Shown here: positions 1 through 9,061 of the stretch, piece after piece
Position numbering within the stretch: position 1 is the first letter of the stretch
Layout: each line of letters starts with the position of its first letter
NCBI RefSeq assembly: GCF_016427535.1
Contig: NZ_JAELXV010000001.1
Span: 1,178,001 to 1,242,000 of the forward strand
Reading direction: 5' to 3'
DNA: 64,000 nt
DNA from: Hymenobacter sp. BT559
GTDB taxonomy: Bacteria; Bacteroidota; Bacteroidia; Cytophagales; Hymenobacteraceae
The notes under the pieces: model-generated
Seen by the model: only the letters and a program-made list of their open reading frames with translations
What the model was told of the DNA's origin: nothing
The model's database searches: none
Translations under genes and position numbers: made by a program

Positions 1-702
1 GGCGGACATGGTGGCGGGGGTGAGCATGGCAGTAGTGGCGGACACGCGGGTGGGGGCTTCCACGGTAGCTTTGGCCACTCGTCTGCTCCATGGGGCGGCC
101 TGCACGCCACGCCTAGTTACCACGGCTTTTCGTCTAAGCCAAGTGGGCCTTTTACGGTGGGCCACCTAGGTACTTCGGGTGTCGCTACTCCATTGGGAAA
201 CGGTTCTCATATACCAGGCTATGCCACACCAGTAGGAGGAGGGGCTTCGTCTGTACTTGAGGCATCCAATCTAAGGGAAAAAACGGCCGTTACGGAAGCC
301 TTGGGTCCGCTTCGTGAGCTAGACCCTGGGCCTGCGCCGATGATTAGCCAGCAAGTAGCTGACACCATACCTGTAGCAGATGTATTACCTGTCCTTCAGC
401 CTGAGTTTGCACCTGTTGCGCCGCCGCTATCCCGAGAACCTATTAAGGATGATGAATTCTGTTTGATGTGTGTGGGGAGCTTGGCCTTGGTAGGTGTGGG
501 CGGCTATTTGCGCTATCGGCGCTGGGCTCGCCAGCGGCAGTTGCTGGCGCAGCTGGCAACTCATGCGGAAGCTGAGGCACCTGTCTATCCGCACGCCAAA
601 GCTACTCTGCCAACTGAGGAGCCGCTAGTTGAGGATACTAAAGAGGCCTCTCGAAAGGTGAGGCGCTATAAAAAATCATCGTTACGAATTGCGAAAAAGT
701 AG
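1..702 (+). CDS. Gly/His/Ser-rich protein with a C-terminal membrane segment (5' end outside window)
   Basis: The reading frame is open from base 1, so the start lies upstream of the window; a GTG at 157 is the first start-like codon but the low-complexity composition continues upstream of it. The N-terminal part is rich in Gly, His and Ser (GGHGGGGEH-type runs), followed by a Pro/Ala/Val linker. One hydrophobic segment (about bases 460-515, CVGSLALVGVGG) is followed by a basic RYRRWARQRQ stretch, suggesting a single membrane anchor with a cytoplasmic basic tail that ends in KKSSLRIAKK. I do not recognise a family. The stop is separated by 22 bases from the convergent transporter gene. Confidence 0.6.
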   Translation, partial: GGHGGGGEHGSSGGHAGGGFHGSFGHSSAPWGGLHATPSYHGFSSKPSGPFTVGHLGTSGVATPLGNGSHIPGYATPVGGGASSVLEASNLREKTAVTEALGPLRELDPGPAPMISQQVADTIPVADVLPVLQPEFAPVAPPLSREPIKDDEFCLMCVGSLALVGVGGYLRYRRWARQRQLLAQLATHAEAEAPVYPHAKATLPTEEPLVEDTKEASRKVRRYKKSSLRIAKK

Positions 703-724
703 CTATTCTAGTTCCAATTGTTGC

Positions 725-1924
725 TTACCGCAGTAGCCCACTCACCTGCTCTACCAGCACGGGAACACTCAGCCCGCCCATGATGACGACCACGACCCAG
801 CCGGCGGCCAGCATCCAGCGAGGGTGGCGGTAGGTGCCCATGAGGCGGCGGCTGGTGGCGGCGATGAGCACCACGGCCAGCGCGATGGGCAGTATCAGGC
901 CGTTGATGGCGCCGGCAAAAACTAGTAGCTGCGTCGGCTTGCCCACGAGCACGAAAATGCTGGTGGATAAGATGATGAACACCGAGATGCACACCCGCTC
1001 GTAGCGCGCGAACACCGGGTGAAAGGTCTTGAAAAACGACACCGACGTGTAGGCCGCGCCCACCACCGACGAGATGGCCGCGCTCCACAAAATGACGCCG
1101 AACACCCGGAAGCCGACCTCCCCGGCTGCGGCCCGAAATACGCCGGCTGCGGGGTTGTCCTTATCGAGCGTGGCGCCGTGGGTGAGCACGCCCACGATGG
1201 CTAAAAACAGCACAAACCGCATGATGGTCGAAATAACGATGCCGCTCACGGCGCTGCGGTTAACCTCGGTCACGCTGCCGGGGCCTTTGATGCCCGCATC
1301 GAGCAGCCGGTGCGCCCCCGAAAACGTGATGTAGCCGCCCACCGTACCGCCTACTATCGTGACGATGGCCGCCGCGCTGAGTTTGGCCGGCAGCAGCGTG
1401 TGATGCAGCGCCTCGCCCAGCGGCGGGTGCGCGCTGATGGCAATACCTAGGGTCAGTAAAATCTTGACGGTGCCCAACAGCTTGGTGAAGCCGTCGAGCA
1501 TCTGGCCCACCTCACGCACCCAAAACAGCACCAGCGCCACTATGCAGCTGATAATTGCGCCCTGCTCAAACGACAAGCCCGTGAGCACATTCAGCCCCAG
1601 TCCGCAGCCCGCGATGTTGCCGATATTGAAGGCAAAGCCACCTAGGATAACCAGCGCCGCCAGCGCGTAGCCAAGGCCCGGCAGCAGCTTATTGGCCAGG
1701 TCCTGCGCCCGCAATTCGCTCACCGTGAGAATGCGCCAGGTATTGAGCTGTGCGCCCACATCGAGCACCACCGACACCAGAATGACGAACCCGAAACTGG
1801 TGAGTAGCTGCTGGGTAAAGACGGTCGTCTGGGTCAGAAAGCCCGGCCCGATAGACGAATTGGCCATCAAAAACGCGGCTCCTAGGCTGGCCCCGCCGAA
1901 CCATCTGGTCTTGAACTGCTTCAT
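725..1924 (-). CDS. Nramp-fold transporter linked to 5-oxoprolinase (YcsG-like)
   Basis: A 399-residue polytopic membrane protein of the Nramp (SLC11) superfamily with about 11 hydrophobic segments. It is the last gene of the pxpB-pxpC-pxpA operon and overlaps pxpA by 4 bases (ATGA). The same association is known in Bacillus subtilis, where ycsG lies next to ycsF (pxpA). The first helix has IGPGF (residues 25-29) where metal-transporting Nramps have DPGN, and helix 6 has [10 protein letters not shown] (about 200) where they have MPH. The metal-binding Asp, Asn and Met are therefore missing. From context I infer transport of 5-oxoproline or a related small organic substrate rather than Mn or Fe; this is not shown by sequence alone. 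Confidence 0.85.
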   Translation of the reverse strand: MKQFKTRWFGGASLGAAFLMANSSIGPGFLTQTTVFTQQLLTSFGFVILVSVVLDVGAQLNTWRILTVSELRAQDLANKLLPGLGYALAALVILGGFAFNIGNIAGCGLGLNVLTGLSFEQGAIISCIVALVLFWVREVGQMLDGFTKLLGTVKILLTLGIAISAHPPLGEALHHTLLPAKLSAAAIVTIVGGTVGGYITFSGAHRLLDAGIKGPGSVTEVNRSAVSGIVISTIMRFVLFLAIVGVLTHGATLDKDNPAAGVFRAAAGEVGFRVFGVILWSAAISSVVGAAYTSVSFFKTFHPVFARYERVCISVFIILSTSIFVLVGKPTQLLVFAGAINGLILPIALAVVLIAATSRRLMGTYRHPRWMLAAGWVVVVIMGGLSVPVLVEQVSGLLR

Positions 1925-2697
1925 GCGGTGAAAGTCGGGCGGGCCAGTGTTACTCCCGCCGCGCGCAGCGCTTGGTTAAGCTGTTGCGCAAACTCCAGGG
2001 CGTGCGCCCCGTCGCCGTGCAGGCACACCGTGTCGGCTTTGATGGCAATTTCCGAGCCCTGCTGGGTGCGTACCCGGCCCTCCTGCACCATGCGCAGCAC
2101 CTGTGCAATGGCCGCCTCGGCGCTGGTAATGAGGGCGTCGGGCTGGCGGCGGGGCGTCAGCGTACCATTGGCCTGGTAGGTGCGGTCGGCGAAGACTTCG
2201 TGAGCGGTGCGCAGGCCGATTTTCTCGCCGGCCTTGGTCAATTCGGAGCCAGCTAGGCCGTAGAGTACCAGCTCGGGCTGCACCTTGTACACGGCCTCAG
2301 CAATGGCCTGGGCCAGTGCGGCATTAGTAGCGGCCATGTTGTAGAGCGCGCCGTGGGGCTTGACGTGGTGCAGCGTGCCGCCCTCGACCCGCGCCACGGC
2401 CCCTAGGGCGCCGAGTTGGTACACCACCATCTCAAAGGTTTCATTTGCTGATATATCCATGTTGCGCCGCCCAAAACCTGCCAAGTCGGGTAGGCCCGGA
2501 TGCACGCCAATGGCTACGTTGTGTTGCAAGGCTAGGCGCACGGTTTGGCGCATCACGGCCGGGTCGCCGGCGTGGAAGCCGCAGGCAATATTAGCCGACG
2601 TGAGGTAGGACATCAGCGCGGCGTCGTGGCCCAGCGTCCAGGCGCCGAAGCTTTCGCCCATGTCGCAGTTCAGGTCAACGGTAGGGGAAGAGGTCAT
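1921..2697 (-). CDS. pxpA: 5-oxoprolinase subunit A (LamB/YcsF family)
   Basis: 258 residues, the usual length for PxpA. With PxpB and PxpC it forms the ATP-dependent prokaryotic 5-oxoprolinase, which opens pyroglutamate to glutamate in the cytoplasm. The N-terminus [14 protein letters not shown] (7-20) and [12 protein letters not shown] (about 35-46) are the family's signature segments. It overlaps pxpC upstream by 4 bases and the Nramp-like carrier downstream by 4 bases, so translational coupling is likely. The order B-C-A-carrier supports assignment to pyroglutamate salvage. Confidence 0.95.
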   Translation of the reverse strand: MTSSPTVDLNCDMGESFGAWTLGHDAALMSYLTSANIACGFHAGDPAVMRQTVRLALQHNVAIGVHPGLPDLAGFGRRNMDISANETFEMVVYQLGALGAVARVEGGTLHHVKPHGALYNMAATNAALAQAIAEAVYKVQPELVLYGLAGSELTKAGEKIGLRTAHEVFADRTYQANGTLTPRRQPDALITSAEAAIAQVLRMVQEGRVRTQQGSEIAIKADTVCLHGDGAHALEFAQQLNQALRAAGVTLARPTFTA

Positions 2698-3701
2698 GCA
2701 AGGAGTTTAAGAGAAATCGCCTGCCGTAGTCCTTGCAGGCGCCGTTCTTGCGCAAGGTACAGCGCCTGCGCCTCGGCCAAAGAAACTTCTTGAAACTGCA
2801 GAGACTGCCCCGGCCGCGCCTGCGCTAGGGCCGAAAAGTCGGCCGTGATGACCTGGGCCAGCCTCGGGTAGCCACCGGTGGTTTGGGCATCGGCCAGCAA
2901 TACAATGGGCTGCCCACCAGGCGGCACCTGCACCGTGCCAAAAGTGACAGCGCTTGATAATAATTCGGGGGCTGAGTCGCGTGTCAGTGCCGGGCCTTGC
3001 AGGCGGTAGCCCATGCGGTCGGCGGCGGGCGTGATGGTGAAGGGCTCATGCCAGAAGGCGCGCTGGCTAGCTTGGGCAAACTGCTCATATTCGGGCCCGC
3101 GTACTGCCCGAATAACTGGCTGCGCGTGCGGTAGAGGGTACAGCGCCGGGCCAGGCAGCCAGCGGGCGGCAACCCAAGGCGCGGGCAACCCGGCTGGTGC
3201 GAGCAGTTGCCATAGCCGTTGAGCAGCGGGCGAAAACGTGCCAACCGGCAGCTCATCGTCGGCTTGCAGGGCGCGACCGTGCCAGCCACCTAGGCTAGCG
3301 CGCAAGTAGGTACTGCGGCTACCCAACGCTAGCGGCACTGCTAGGCATCCTGCCACTGCTAGGTAGGCGCGGCAGCCCGCCCGCGCCGCCCCAAACGCCA
3401 GCACCGTGCCCGCTCGCACGGCTACCGGCCGGTGCAGCGGCAGGGGCTGGCCATTGAGGGTGGGCGAGAGGTCGGCCCCAGTAAGGGCAACGAGGTGGTC
3501 GGCCTCAAAGCGAATGGCAGGACCTAAGAGCGTGATTTCGAGGCCAGCGGCAGTTTGGGGGTTGCCTACCAGCAGGTTGGCTACGCGCAAGGCCACGGCG
3601 TCGAGCGCGCCGCTCAGTACCACACCTAGGTGCTGATAGCCAGGCCGGCCGAGGTCTTGCACCGTCGTAAGCAGGCCAGGGCGGATAACACTAAGGCTCA
3701 T
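2694..3701 (-). CDS. pxpC: 5-oxoprolinase subunit C (biotin-dependent carboxyltransferase-like)
   Basis: 335 residues from ATG at 3701 ([20 protein letters not shown]), which matches the conserved start of the PxpC/KipA/AHS2 family. The frame is open further upstream to 3881, but that part overlaps pxpB and has no family character, so the internal ATG was chosen. The gene starts 11 bases inside pxpB and ends overlapping pxpA by 4 bases, a tight operon. The product is the cyclophilin-like-fold partner of PxpB in the 5-oxoprolinase complex. Confidence 0.93.
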   Translation of the reverse strand: MSLSVIRPGLLTTVQDLGRPGYQHLGVVLSGALDAVALRVANLLVGNPQTAAGLEITLLGPAIRFEADHLVALTGADLSPTLNGQPLPLHRPVAVRAGTVLAFGAARAGCRAYLAVAGCLAVPLALGSRSTYLRASLGGWHGRALQADDELPVGTFSPAAQRLWQLLAPAGLPAPWVAARWLPGPALYPLPHAQPVIRAVRGPEYEQFAQASQRAFWHEPFTITPAADRMGYRLQGPALTRDSAPELLSSAVTFGTVQVPPGGQPIVLLADAQTTGGYPRLAQVITADFSALAQARPGQSLQFQEVSLAEAQALYLAQERRLQGLRQAISLKLLA

Positions 3702-4434
3702 GCGACAGGCGATTAAATTCGGCCTCGCTGATGGGCACGAAGCGCAGGTGCTGCCCAGCGTGCAGCAGCGTGGGCGGGTAGGCCGTGGGGTCGAACAAAC
3801 GCAAGGGCGTGCGCCCAATGAGCTGCCAGCCGCCCGGCGTGGGCAGCGAGTAAATGCCCGTTTGCATCCCCGCAATGCCAACCGCGCCAGCTGGCACTAG
3901 GGGCCGGGGCTCGGCCCGGCGTGGGGTGGCGAGGCGCGTATCCAGTCCTCCTAGGTAGGGAAAACCGGGCGCAAAACCTAGCATATACACCAAGTACTCT
4001 GGCTTCGTATGCCGGGTAATAACCTCGGCCGGCGTGAGCCCGGTATGCCGGGCCACGGCCGCTAAATCGGGCCCTAGGTCGCCGCCGTAGCACACAGGAA
4101 TCTCAACGGTAGCAATGGTAGCCAGTGGCGCGGCGGGGGCCACCAGGAGCCGCTGCTGTAAGATGTCGCATACCCGCTCGTAGGGCGGGTGCTGGCCCTG
4201 CGCGCTTACTAGCCACGGGTCATAGTACACGGTGAGGGTAGTAAAAGCGGGTACACATTCACGCAGCCCGACAAAGGGCTGCTGCCCTAGGTGGTCATAA
4301 AGTGCCTGAATAGCCAAGTGCGTACCCAAGCTGATGCTCTCGCCAAACTGCACGACCACGGCCGCATCGCCCAGCGGAAAGAGCTGCGGCGATAGCTGAG
4401 CGGCGTCGGTAATGCTAGTTTGGGGAGAAGGCAT
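3691..4434 (-). CDS. pxpB: 5-oxoprolinase subunit B (KipI/AHS1 family)
   Basis: 247 residues from ATG at 4434 (MPSPQTSITDAAQLSPQLFP). A longer frame to 4581 exists but runs into the upstream FKBP gene; the family normally begins just before FPLGDAAVVVQFG. The signature LVYMLGFAPGFPYLGGLD lies at about 155-172, and a Pro-Gly-rich PGGWQLIGRTPLRLFDP segment follows, as is typical. First gene of the pxpB-pxpC-pxpA-carrier unit and only 28 bases downstream of the FKBP gene, so co-transcription with it is possible. Confidence 0.93.
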   Translation of the reverse strand: MPSPQTSITDAAQLSPQLFPLGDAAVVVQFGESISLGTHLAIQALYDHLGQQPFVGLRECVPAFTTLTVYYDPWLVSAQGQHPPYERVCDILQQRLLVAPAAPLATIATVEIPVCYGGDLGPDLAAVARHTGLTPAEVITRHTKPEYLVYMLGFAPGFPYLGGLDTRLATPRRAEPRPLVPAGAVGIAGMQTGIYSLPTPGGWQLIGRTPLRLFDPTAYPPTLLHAGQHLRFVPISEAEFNRLSHEP

Positions 4435-4462
4435 AGGGAACCAATTTGTGGTTTGGACCAGC

Positions 4463-4987
4463 TTATTGCACGTCCAGTAGCTCGACCTCGAAGCGTAGCA
4501 CGGCATTGGGCGGAATGTCGGAGCCCGCGCCATCGGGGCCGTAGCCCAGCGCCGATGGTAGCAGCAACACGCCTTTTTCACCCTTGTGCATCAAGGCAAT
4601 GCCTTGGTCCCAGCCCGAAATTACTTTTCCCTCGCCCAGCACAAAGCTGAAAGGCTCGTTGCCGTGCTTGGCCGAGGCGTCGAACACGGTGCCATCAAGC
4701 AGCTCCCCGGTATAGCGCACCGATACCGTCTTGCCTGCCGCGGCGGGTGTGCCCGTGGGGTTGGGAGTGCTGGGCACGTAGTACAGGCCCGAGGGCTGCC
4801 GCTGGGCGGTAGTTATCTTATTGTCGGCGAGGTATTTTTGGATGAGTGCCTCGTCGGCCCTAGTGTAGTCTATGTTGGCGGCAGCGGTCCTTTCCTGGTT
4901 GCCGCAGGCGGTTAACAGTACGCCTGGTGTGGCGAATAATAGCGCGAAGGCTAAGCGAGCAGCTAGGGTAGAAAAACGAAGGAGCAT
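4463..4987 (-). CDS. FKBP-type peptidyl-prolyl isomerase, lipoprotein
   Basis: 174 residues. The N-terminus is a signal peptide ending in the lipobox LLTAC (Cys28), so it should be a membrane-anchored periplasmic protein. The C-terminal 110 residues are an FKBP domain: VRYTGELLDGTVFDAS, then VISGWDQGIALMHKGEKG and a final LRFEVELLDV strand. It probably assists folding of exported proteins. Upstream neighbour of the 5-oxoprolinase genes on the same strand; a functional link is not evident. Confidence 0.92.
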   Translation of the reverse strand: MLLRFSTLAARLAFALLFATPGVLLTACGNQERTAAANIDYTRADEALIQKYLADNKITTAQRQPSGLYYVPSTPNPTGTPAAAGKTVSVRYTGELLDGTVFDASAKHGNEPFSFVLGEGKVISGWDQGIALMHKGEKGVLLLPSALGYGPDGAGSDIPPNAVLRFEVELLDVQ

Positions 4988-5117
4988 GAACGGTTTTTTG
5001 GTAAAAGTAGCGGCTTAGTGGCCAGTAGCGTGGACTTTTAGTCCGCGAGTTAGGAGGTCCAATCGGCATGCGGACCGAAAGTCTGAGCTACTGCCTGCCC
5101 GACGAGTTTACAATCCC

Positions 5118-5125
5118 TATGTTTG
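5118..5125 (+). promoter_or_regulatory. Bacteroidota-type -7 element TATGTTTG
   Basis: TATGTTTG fits the TAnnTTTG -7 consensus of Bacteroidota promoters and lies 24 bases before the ATG at 5150, which would leave a short leader. No clear -33 TTG is seen at the expected distance. Confidence 0.4.
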
Positions 5126-5149
5126 CTCTACCATTACTCTTAGCCGTTT

Positions 5150-6586
5150 ATGTCCGCTTCCCTCGCTCATCCCATCATCGTTATCGGGGCCGGCGTGGGC
5201 GGCCTCAGCGCGGCCATTCGGCTGGCGCGGCAGGGCTACCGGGTGCAGGTGCTGGAAGCCCGGCCGCAGGCCGGCGGTCTAGCCTCGGGCTTCACGGCGG
5301 GCGGCTTCACATTTGATGCGGGGCCCTACATCTTGCTCGATAAGCCGGGGCTGGAATGGGCCTTCGCGCAGCTTGGCATTGCGCCCGACGCGCTGCCGCT
5401 CACACCCATCGAGCACGTCTACCACGTCTTGCACGAAGATGGTCGCGCCACAGCTTTCGACCGCAGCCTGGCCACTACAGCGGCGGGTTTCGAGGCGCAG
5501 TTTCCTGGCAGCGGCGCCTTATATAAAGCTTTCGTGGAGAAGATGCTGGCCACGCACCACAATGTGCAGCCGCTCACCTTTCACTCGCACCCCGGCGTGT
5601 GGGACGTGTTGCGCAACGGCTCCCTAGGTAGTGTGCCCTTCATGCTCAGCTCCTTAGCCTCGGTGCTCGATAAGGCCCAGCTGCCGCCTGCCTTGCAAGC
5701 CAGCATCGGCATCTGGACGCACATTGCCGGACAGCCCATGACCCAGGCGCCCGCCCCGATGGCCTTCGTGCCCGGCCTGTTTCACGGCGTGGGGTCATAT
5801 TATCCTAAGGGCGGCATGCGAGCCGTGCCCGAGCTGCTAGAGGCAGAGGCGCGGGCAGCAGGGGTTGATATTCAGTATAATACAAAGGTGCAGGCCATCG
5901 AAGCATTTTCGGGTGCAGTAACCGCTGTTATGACGACCGACGGTGATTTAATGCCAGCCACCGCTGTAGTTTCGGACGCGGCCGGTATTGGTACCTATGT
6001 TGAGCTAGTAGAGGCAAAGCCTAACAAAATGCTACAGCAGCAGAAGCAGGAGCTGCAAAAGCTACCCTTGCAGTCGCCGGGCACCTGTGCCTACCTGGCG
6101 GTGCGGGGCCGGCAGCCACCGTACTACATCCGCTTTAAGCTGCGGGGTGCGGGGTGCACGGCCTTTGTGCAGCCTGGCCTGCTAGCGCCCGAGCTGGCGC
6201 AAGATGGCTGGTATCCGGCGCGGCTCATTTCGCCGCTGGCCCACCCCGAGGCCGACGCGCTGGGCGCGGAAGGCCAGCGCGAACTCATTGACCAGCAGCT
6301 GGCCGAGCCGTGGTGGCAAGAGGGCATTAGCGAATACAAAGTGCTGCACCGGCGCACCACCTTCGAGTGGGGCCGCGACTATAACCTGTACCGCGATAGC
6401 ATGAACCCCGTCATGACGTCGCGCCTGATGCTCAAGGGCCGGCTAGCCCACCGCAGTCCCACCATAAAGGGCCTGTACCTCACCGGCAGCAGCACGCACC
6501 CCGGCCAGTGGGTCAGCTTTTGCGCCATCGCGGGCGTGCTGGCCGCCGATTGCCTGGCCCACGATTATCGCCCGGCCCATGCTTGA
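5150..6586 (+). CDS. FAD-dependent oxidoreductase of the phytoene desaturase/CrtI type
   Basis: 478 residues. Residues 9-36 form the Rossmann FAD motif IVIGAGVGGLSAAIRLARQG, with LEARPQAGGLASGF next, as in the amine-oxidase/CrtI/CrtO superfamily. The C-terminal part has GLYLTGSSTHPGQWVSFCAIAGVLAA, the usual second FAD contact. The family desaturates, isomerises or oxidises carotenoids and related lipids; the exact substrate cannot be read from sequence and no other carotenoid genes (crtB, crtY, crtZ) are in the window. It overlaps the downstream hydrolase by 8 bases, so the two are probably translated together. Confidence 0.85.
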   Translation: MSASLAHPIIVIGAGVGGLSAAIRLARQGYRVQVLEARPQAGGLASGFTAGGFTFDAGPYILLDKPGLEWAFAQLGIAPDALPLTPIEHVYHVLHEDGRATAFDRSLATTAAGFEAQFPGSGALYKAFVEKMLATHHNVQPLTFHSHPGVWDVLRNGSLGSVPFMLSSLASVLDKAQLPPALQASIGIWTHIAGQPMTQAPAPMAFVPGLFHGVGSYYPKGGMRAVPELLEAEARAAGVDIQYNTKVQAIEAFSGAVTAVMTTDGDLMPATAVVSDAAGIGTYVELVEAKPNKMLQQQKQELQKLPLQSPGTCAYLAVRGRQPPYYIRFKLRGAGCTAFVQPGLLAPELAQDGWYPARLISPLAHPEADALGAEGQRELIDQQLAEPWWQEGISEYKVLHRRTTFEWGRDYNLYRDSMNPVMTSRLMLKGRLAHRSPTIKGLYLTGSSTHPGQWVSFCAIAGVLAADCLAHDYRPAHA

Positions 6587-7415
6587 TACCACCTTGGAGG
6601 CGCACCCCGCCGGGCGGCTGCGGGTGGCCCACCTAGGGCAGGGCGAAGCCGTGGTGCTACTGCACGGATACCCCGATAACCTGCAGGTGTTCAGTAATCT
6701 AGCGCCCTTGCTGGCTGTTGGTAAGCACGTTATTGCCTTCGACTGGCCCGGCCTGGGTGACAGCGACGAGTGGCCCGGCGGCGCCACGCCCGTGGTGCTG
6801 GCTCGGCGCCTGCTCACGCTGCTTGATGCCTGGGGCCTGGCCAAAGTACACCTTGTAGGGCAGGATATGGGCGGGCAGCCCGCGCTGGTATTTGCGGCCG
6901 TCTACCCCGAGCGCGTACACAGCCTGGTGGTACTCAATAGCCTGGTGGGCGGCGACGAAGCTACCTCCTGGGAAATCAAGTGGCTGCGCCGTTTCGGGCT
7001 GAATAAGCTGCTGCTGCGCCACCTGCCGCGGCTGGTGTACTGGCGGGCGCTGCACACGTTCTTGCCCTTCGGTTGGCCGGGGCTGAGCGCTGAGCTACGG
7101 CGCGAGCAATGGCGCACCTTTCGGCGGCCCGCCGTGCGCGAGGTAGTGGTGCGCATGTGCGCCGGCTACGAGGCGCAGCTGCCGCGCCTGCCCGCGCGCT
7201 ACCAGCGGGTGCAATGCCCCACGCTCATCTTGTGGGGCGAGCGCGACAAGCATTTTCCGCCCTCGCAGGCGCATTTTCTGGCAACCCAGATTCCGCACGC
7301 GGAAGTTGCCATTTTTCCCGGTGCCACGCACTGGATGGTGCTGGCGCGGGCCACCGAAGTAGCGGCGCGCATTCGGGCCTTTTACGCTGCCTTGCCCATG
7401 CCCAAAGAGGTATAG
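6579..7415 (+). CDS. Alpha/beta hydrolase (epoxide hydrolase/haloalkane dehalogenase-like)
   Basis: 278 residues. LLHGYPDN (27-34) is the oxyanion-hole HGxP motif, VGQDMGGQ (93-100) is the nucleophile elbow with Asp96 as nucleophile, and GATHWMV near 262 carries the catalytic His. An Asp nucleophile is typical of epoxide hydrolases and haloalkane dehalogenases, as opposed to Ser in esterases. It overlaps the FAD oxidoreductase, which suggests that both act on the same, perhaps epoxidised or carotenoid-like, substrate. That link is inference. The 3' end overlaps the convergent DUF1294 gene by 34 bases. Confidence 0.88.
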   Translation: MLDTTLEAHPAGRLRVAHLGQGEAVVLLHGYPDNLQVFSNLAPLLAVGKHVIAFDWPGLGDSDEWPGGATPVVLARRLLTLLDAWGLAKVHLVGQDMGGQPALVFAAVYPERVHSLVVLNSLVGGDEATSWEIKWLRRFGLNKLLLRHLPRLVYWRALHTFLPFGWPGLSAELRREQWRTFRRPAVREVVVRMCAGYEAQLPRLPARYQRVQCPTLILWGERDKHFPPSQAHFLATQIPHAEVAIFPGATHWMVLARATEVAARIRAFYAALPMPKEV

Positions 7416-7663
7416 AGTAAGTAAAAAGCCGCGCCCTGCACTAACGTCAGCAATAACGTGATGCTCCAAAAGGCCGCTTTTCGGTTTTTATGATGCAGCA
7501 GCAAAATGGCTGCCCACGCCCCCAGCGCTGCCCCTGGTAGCGTAGCCAAGTGCAGCGTCTTTTCAGAAATGCGCCGCTGGCCGCGCTGGGCTTTGCGCTT
7601 GTCTAGGGCGAATAGTATGAAGCATAAGATGTTGAAGAATGCTAGTAAGAATAATAGCGGCAT
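7382..7663 (-). CDS. DUF1294 family small membrane protein
   Basis: 93 residues with three hydrophobic segments: PLLFLLAFFNILCFILFALD at the start, a central ALGAWAAILLL and a C-terminal LLLTLVQGAAFYLLY. The FALDKRKAQ segment after helix 1 and the HHKNRKAAFW segment are the DUF1294 pattern. Function unknown. Its last 34 bases overlap the convergent hydrolase gene. Confidence 0.85.
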   Translation of the reverse strand: MPLLFLLAFFNILCFILFALDKRKAQRGQRRISEKTLHLATLPGAALGAWAAILLLHHKNRKAAFWSITLLLTLVQGAAFYLLYTSLGMGKAA

Positions 7664-7698
7664 TGTGAAAACAGAAGCTGTTTGAAAACATGATTTTA

Positions 7699-7794
7699 GT
7701 CATGCAGAGCGCAGGGAAGCATCTTGCGTGGTGCAGTAATCTCAACGTTATGAATACTGCGCCATGCGAGATGCTTCCCTGCGCTCTGCATGAC
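7699..7794. repeat. Inverted repeat, 42-bp arms (GCGCAGGGAAGCATCT family)
   Basis: Arms 7699-7740 and 7753-7794 are inverted copies with only about five differences over 42 bases; the shared core is GTCATGCAGAGCGCAGGGAA followed by GCATCT. The loop is 12 bases. It fills the gap between the minus-strand DUF1294 and FAD monooxygenase genes and would form a long RNA hairpin. The element at 12072-12164 is a diverged copy of the same family. Confidence 0.85.
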
Positions 7795-7843
7795 CAGACG
7801 TGAGGCTTGAAGAGTAGCTAAACAGCCTGTTTAAAACACTTGC

Positions 7844-8986
7844 TCAAAACCCCAGCCGATACACCGAATAAAACTGCTGCTCGCTAACCCACCTAGGCGC
7901 GGCGCGCATGGCAAAATTGCGAACCGAACCCAGCGCGCCGCCTAAGTAGCCCACGTGGCCCATGAGACGCGAGGTACGCACGATGCGGTGGGCCTTGGCG
8001 CGGCGCAGGCGCTGCATGGCGGCAAAGGCGGCGGCTGGGTCGGCAGGTTGCTGCGAGAGGGTGAGGGCCAGCGCGTAGGCGTCCTCCACAGCCTGGCAGC
8101 CGCCCTGGCCCATGTAGGGCGTGGTGGCGTGAGCCGCGTCGCCAATGAGGCAAATGCGGCCGCGGTGCCAGTTCGGTAGCGGGTCGATGTCCATCACCTC
8201 GTTGCGGATAATGGCCGGTTCATTGGCCGCCGCCAGAATGGCCGGCACTGGGTAGGCGAAGCCCTGAAACGCGGCTTGCAGCCGCGCCAGCAGCCCGGCT
8301 CGCTCGTCGTCGAAAGTGCCCGGCACGGCCGCAAACCAATCGACCACGCCATCAGCAATTTCGGAGAAGCCAAACCGCAGCCCATCGGCCCAGGCCTCCC
8401 GAATGGCGCGCTTGTAGTGCGGCGTGAGCTGCACCGCCGACATGCCGCGCCACACTAGATGCCCCGTACCGCCCGGCCGCACCCCCGGAAATAGGTGCTC
8501 GCGCACCGGCGAGTGAATGCCATCGGCCCCCACTACGAAGCCCGCCCGCTGGGTGCTACCATCGGCAAAGGTGAGCGCGACGCCCGCCGCATCTTGGGTT
8601 AGCTTGGTACAGAGCTTGCCGAGCTGCACGTGGGCTGGCCCTAGCTCCGCCAGCAAAATCTGTTGGAGCGTGGCCCGCCGAATGGCCGTAGTAGAGTACC
8701 CAAACCGCTGCCGAATGCGCGCCTGGTCGGTGCGCAGCAGGGGGCGCATCTGGCCGTCTACTATCTCGATGGCTTGCAGCGGCACGCCGCCCGCGTTGAT
8801 GCGCTCGGCCAGCCCGAGCCGGTCGAATACTTGCATGGCGTTGGGCGCCATCCAGATGCCGGCCCCGACGGGCAAAATATGCGGGGCGGCCTCGTACACC
8901 TGCACCGCCAGGCCCCGCTGCCGCAGCGCAATGGCCGCCGTGAGCCCCGCAATGCCCCCGCCAATGATGATACCCGGTAGCTGCAT
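7844..8986 (-). CDS. FAD-dependent aromatic-ring-type monooxygenase
   Basis: 380 residues from ATG at 8986 (MQLPGIIIGGGIAGLTAAIA); upstream start-like codons were rejected because family members begin just before the GxGxxG motif. Residues 6-24 are the Rossmann motif, GADGIHSPVRE near 155 is the DG motif and LIGDAAHATTPYMGQGGCQA near 280 is the GD motif that binds the FAD ribityl chain. This set defines the PHBH/salicylate hydroxylase/zeaxanthin epoxidase group. Substrate unknown. It stands alone between two hairpin-bearing gaps. Confidence 0.88.
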   Translation of the reverse strand: MQLPGIIIGGGIAGLTAAIALRQRGLAVQVYEAAPHILPVGAGIWMAPNAMQVFDRLGLAERINAGGVPLQAIEIVDGQMRPLLRTDQARIRQRFGYSTTAIRRATLQQILLAELGPAHVQLGKLCTKLTQDAAGVALTFADGSTQRAGFVVGADGIHSPVREHLFPGVRPGGTGHLVWRGMSAVQLTPHYKRAIREAWADGLRFGFSEIADGVVDWFAAVPGTFDDERAGLLARLQAAFQGFAYPVPAILAAANEPAIIRNEVMDIDPLPNWHRGRICLIGDAAHATTPYMGQGGCQAVEDAYALALTLSQQPADPAAAFAAMQRLRRAKAHRIVRTSRLMGHVGYLGGALGSVRNFAMRAAPRWVSEQQFYSVYRLGF

Positions 8987-9061
8987 GAGGTGAAGGTAGG
9001 CTCGGCGGTAAGTTTCTCGCAAAGATGCAAGCCGGCGCAACTGCCCTGGGCGTAGGCTAGG

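Noticed and set aside
725..1924. Annotation as a manganese/iron transporter (MntH)
   Set aside because: The metal ligands of DPGN and MPH are missing and the gene belongs to the 5-oxoprolinase operon.
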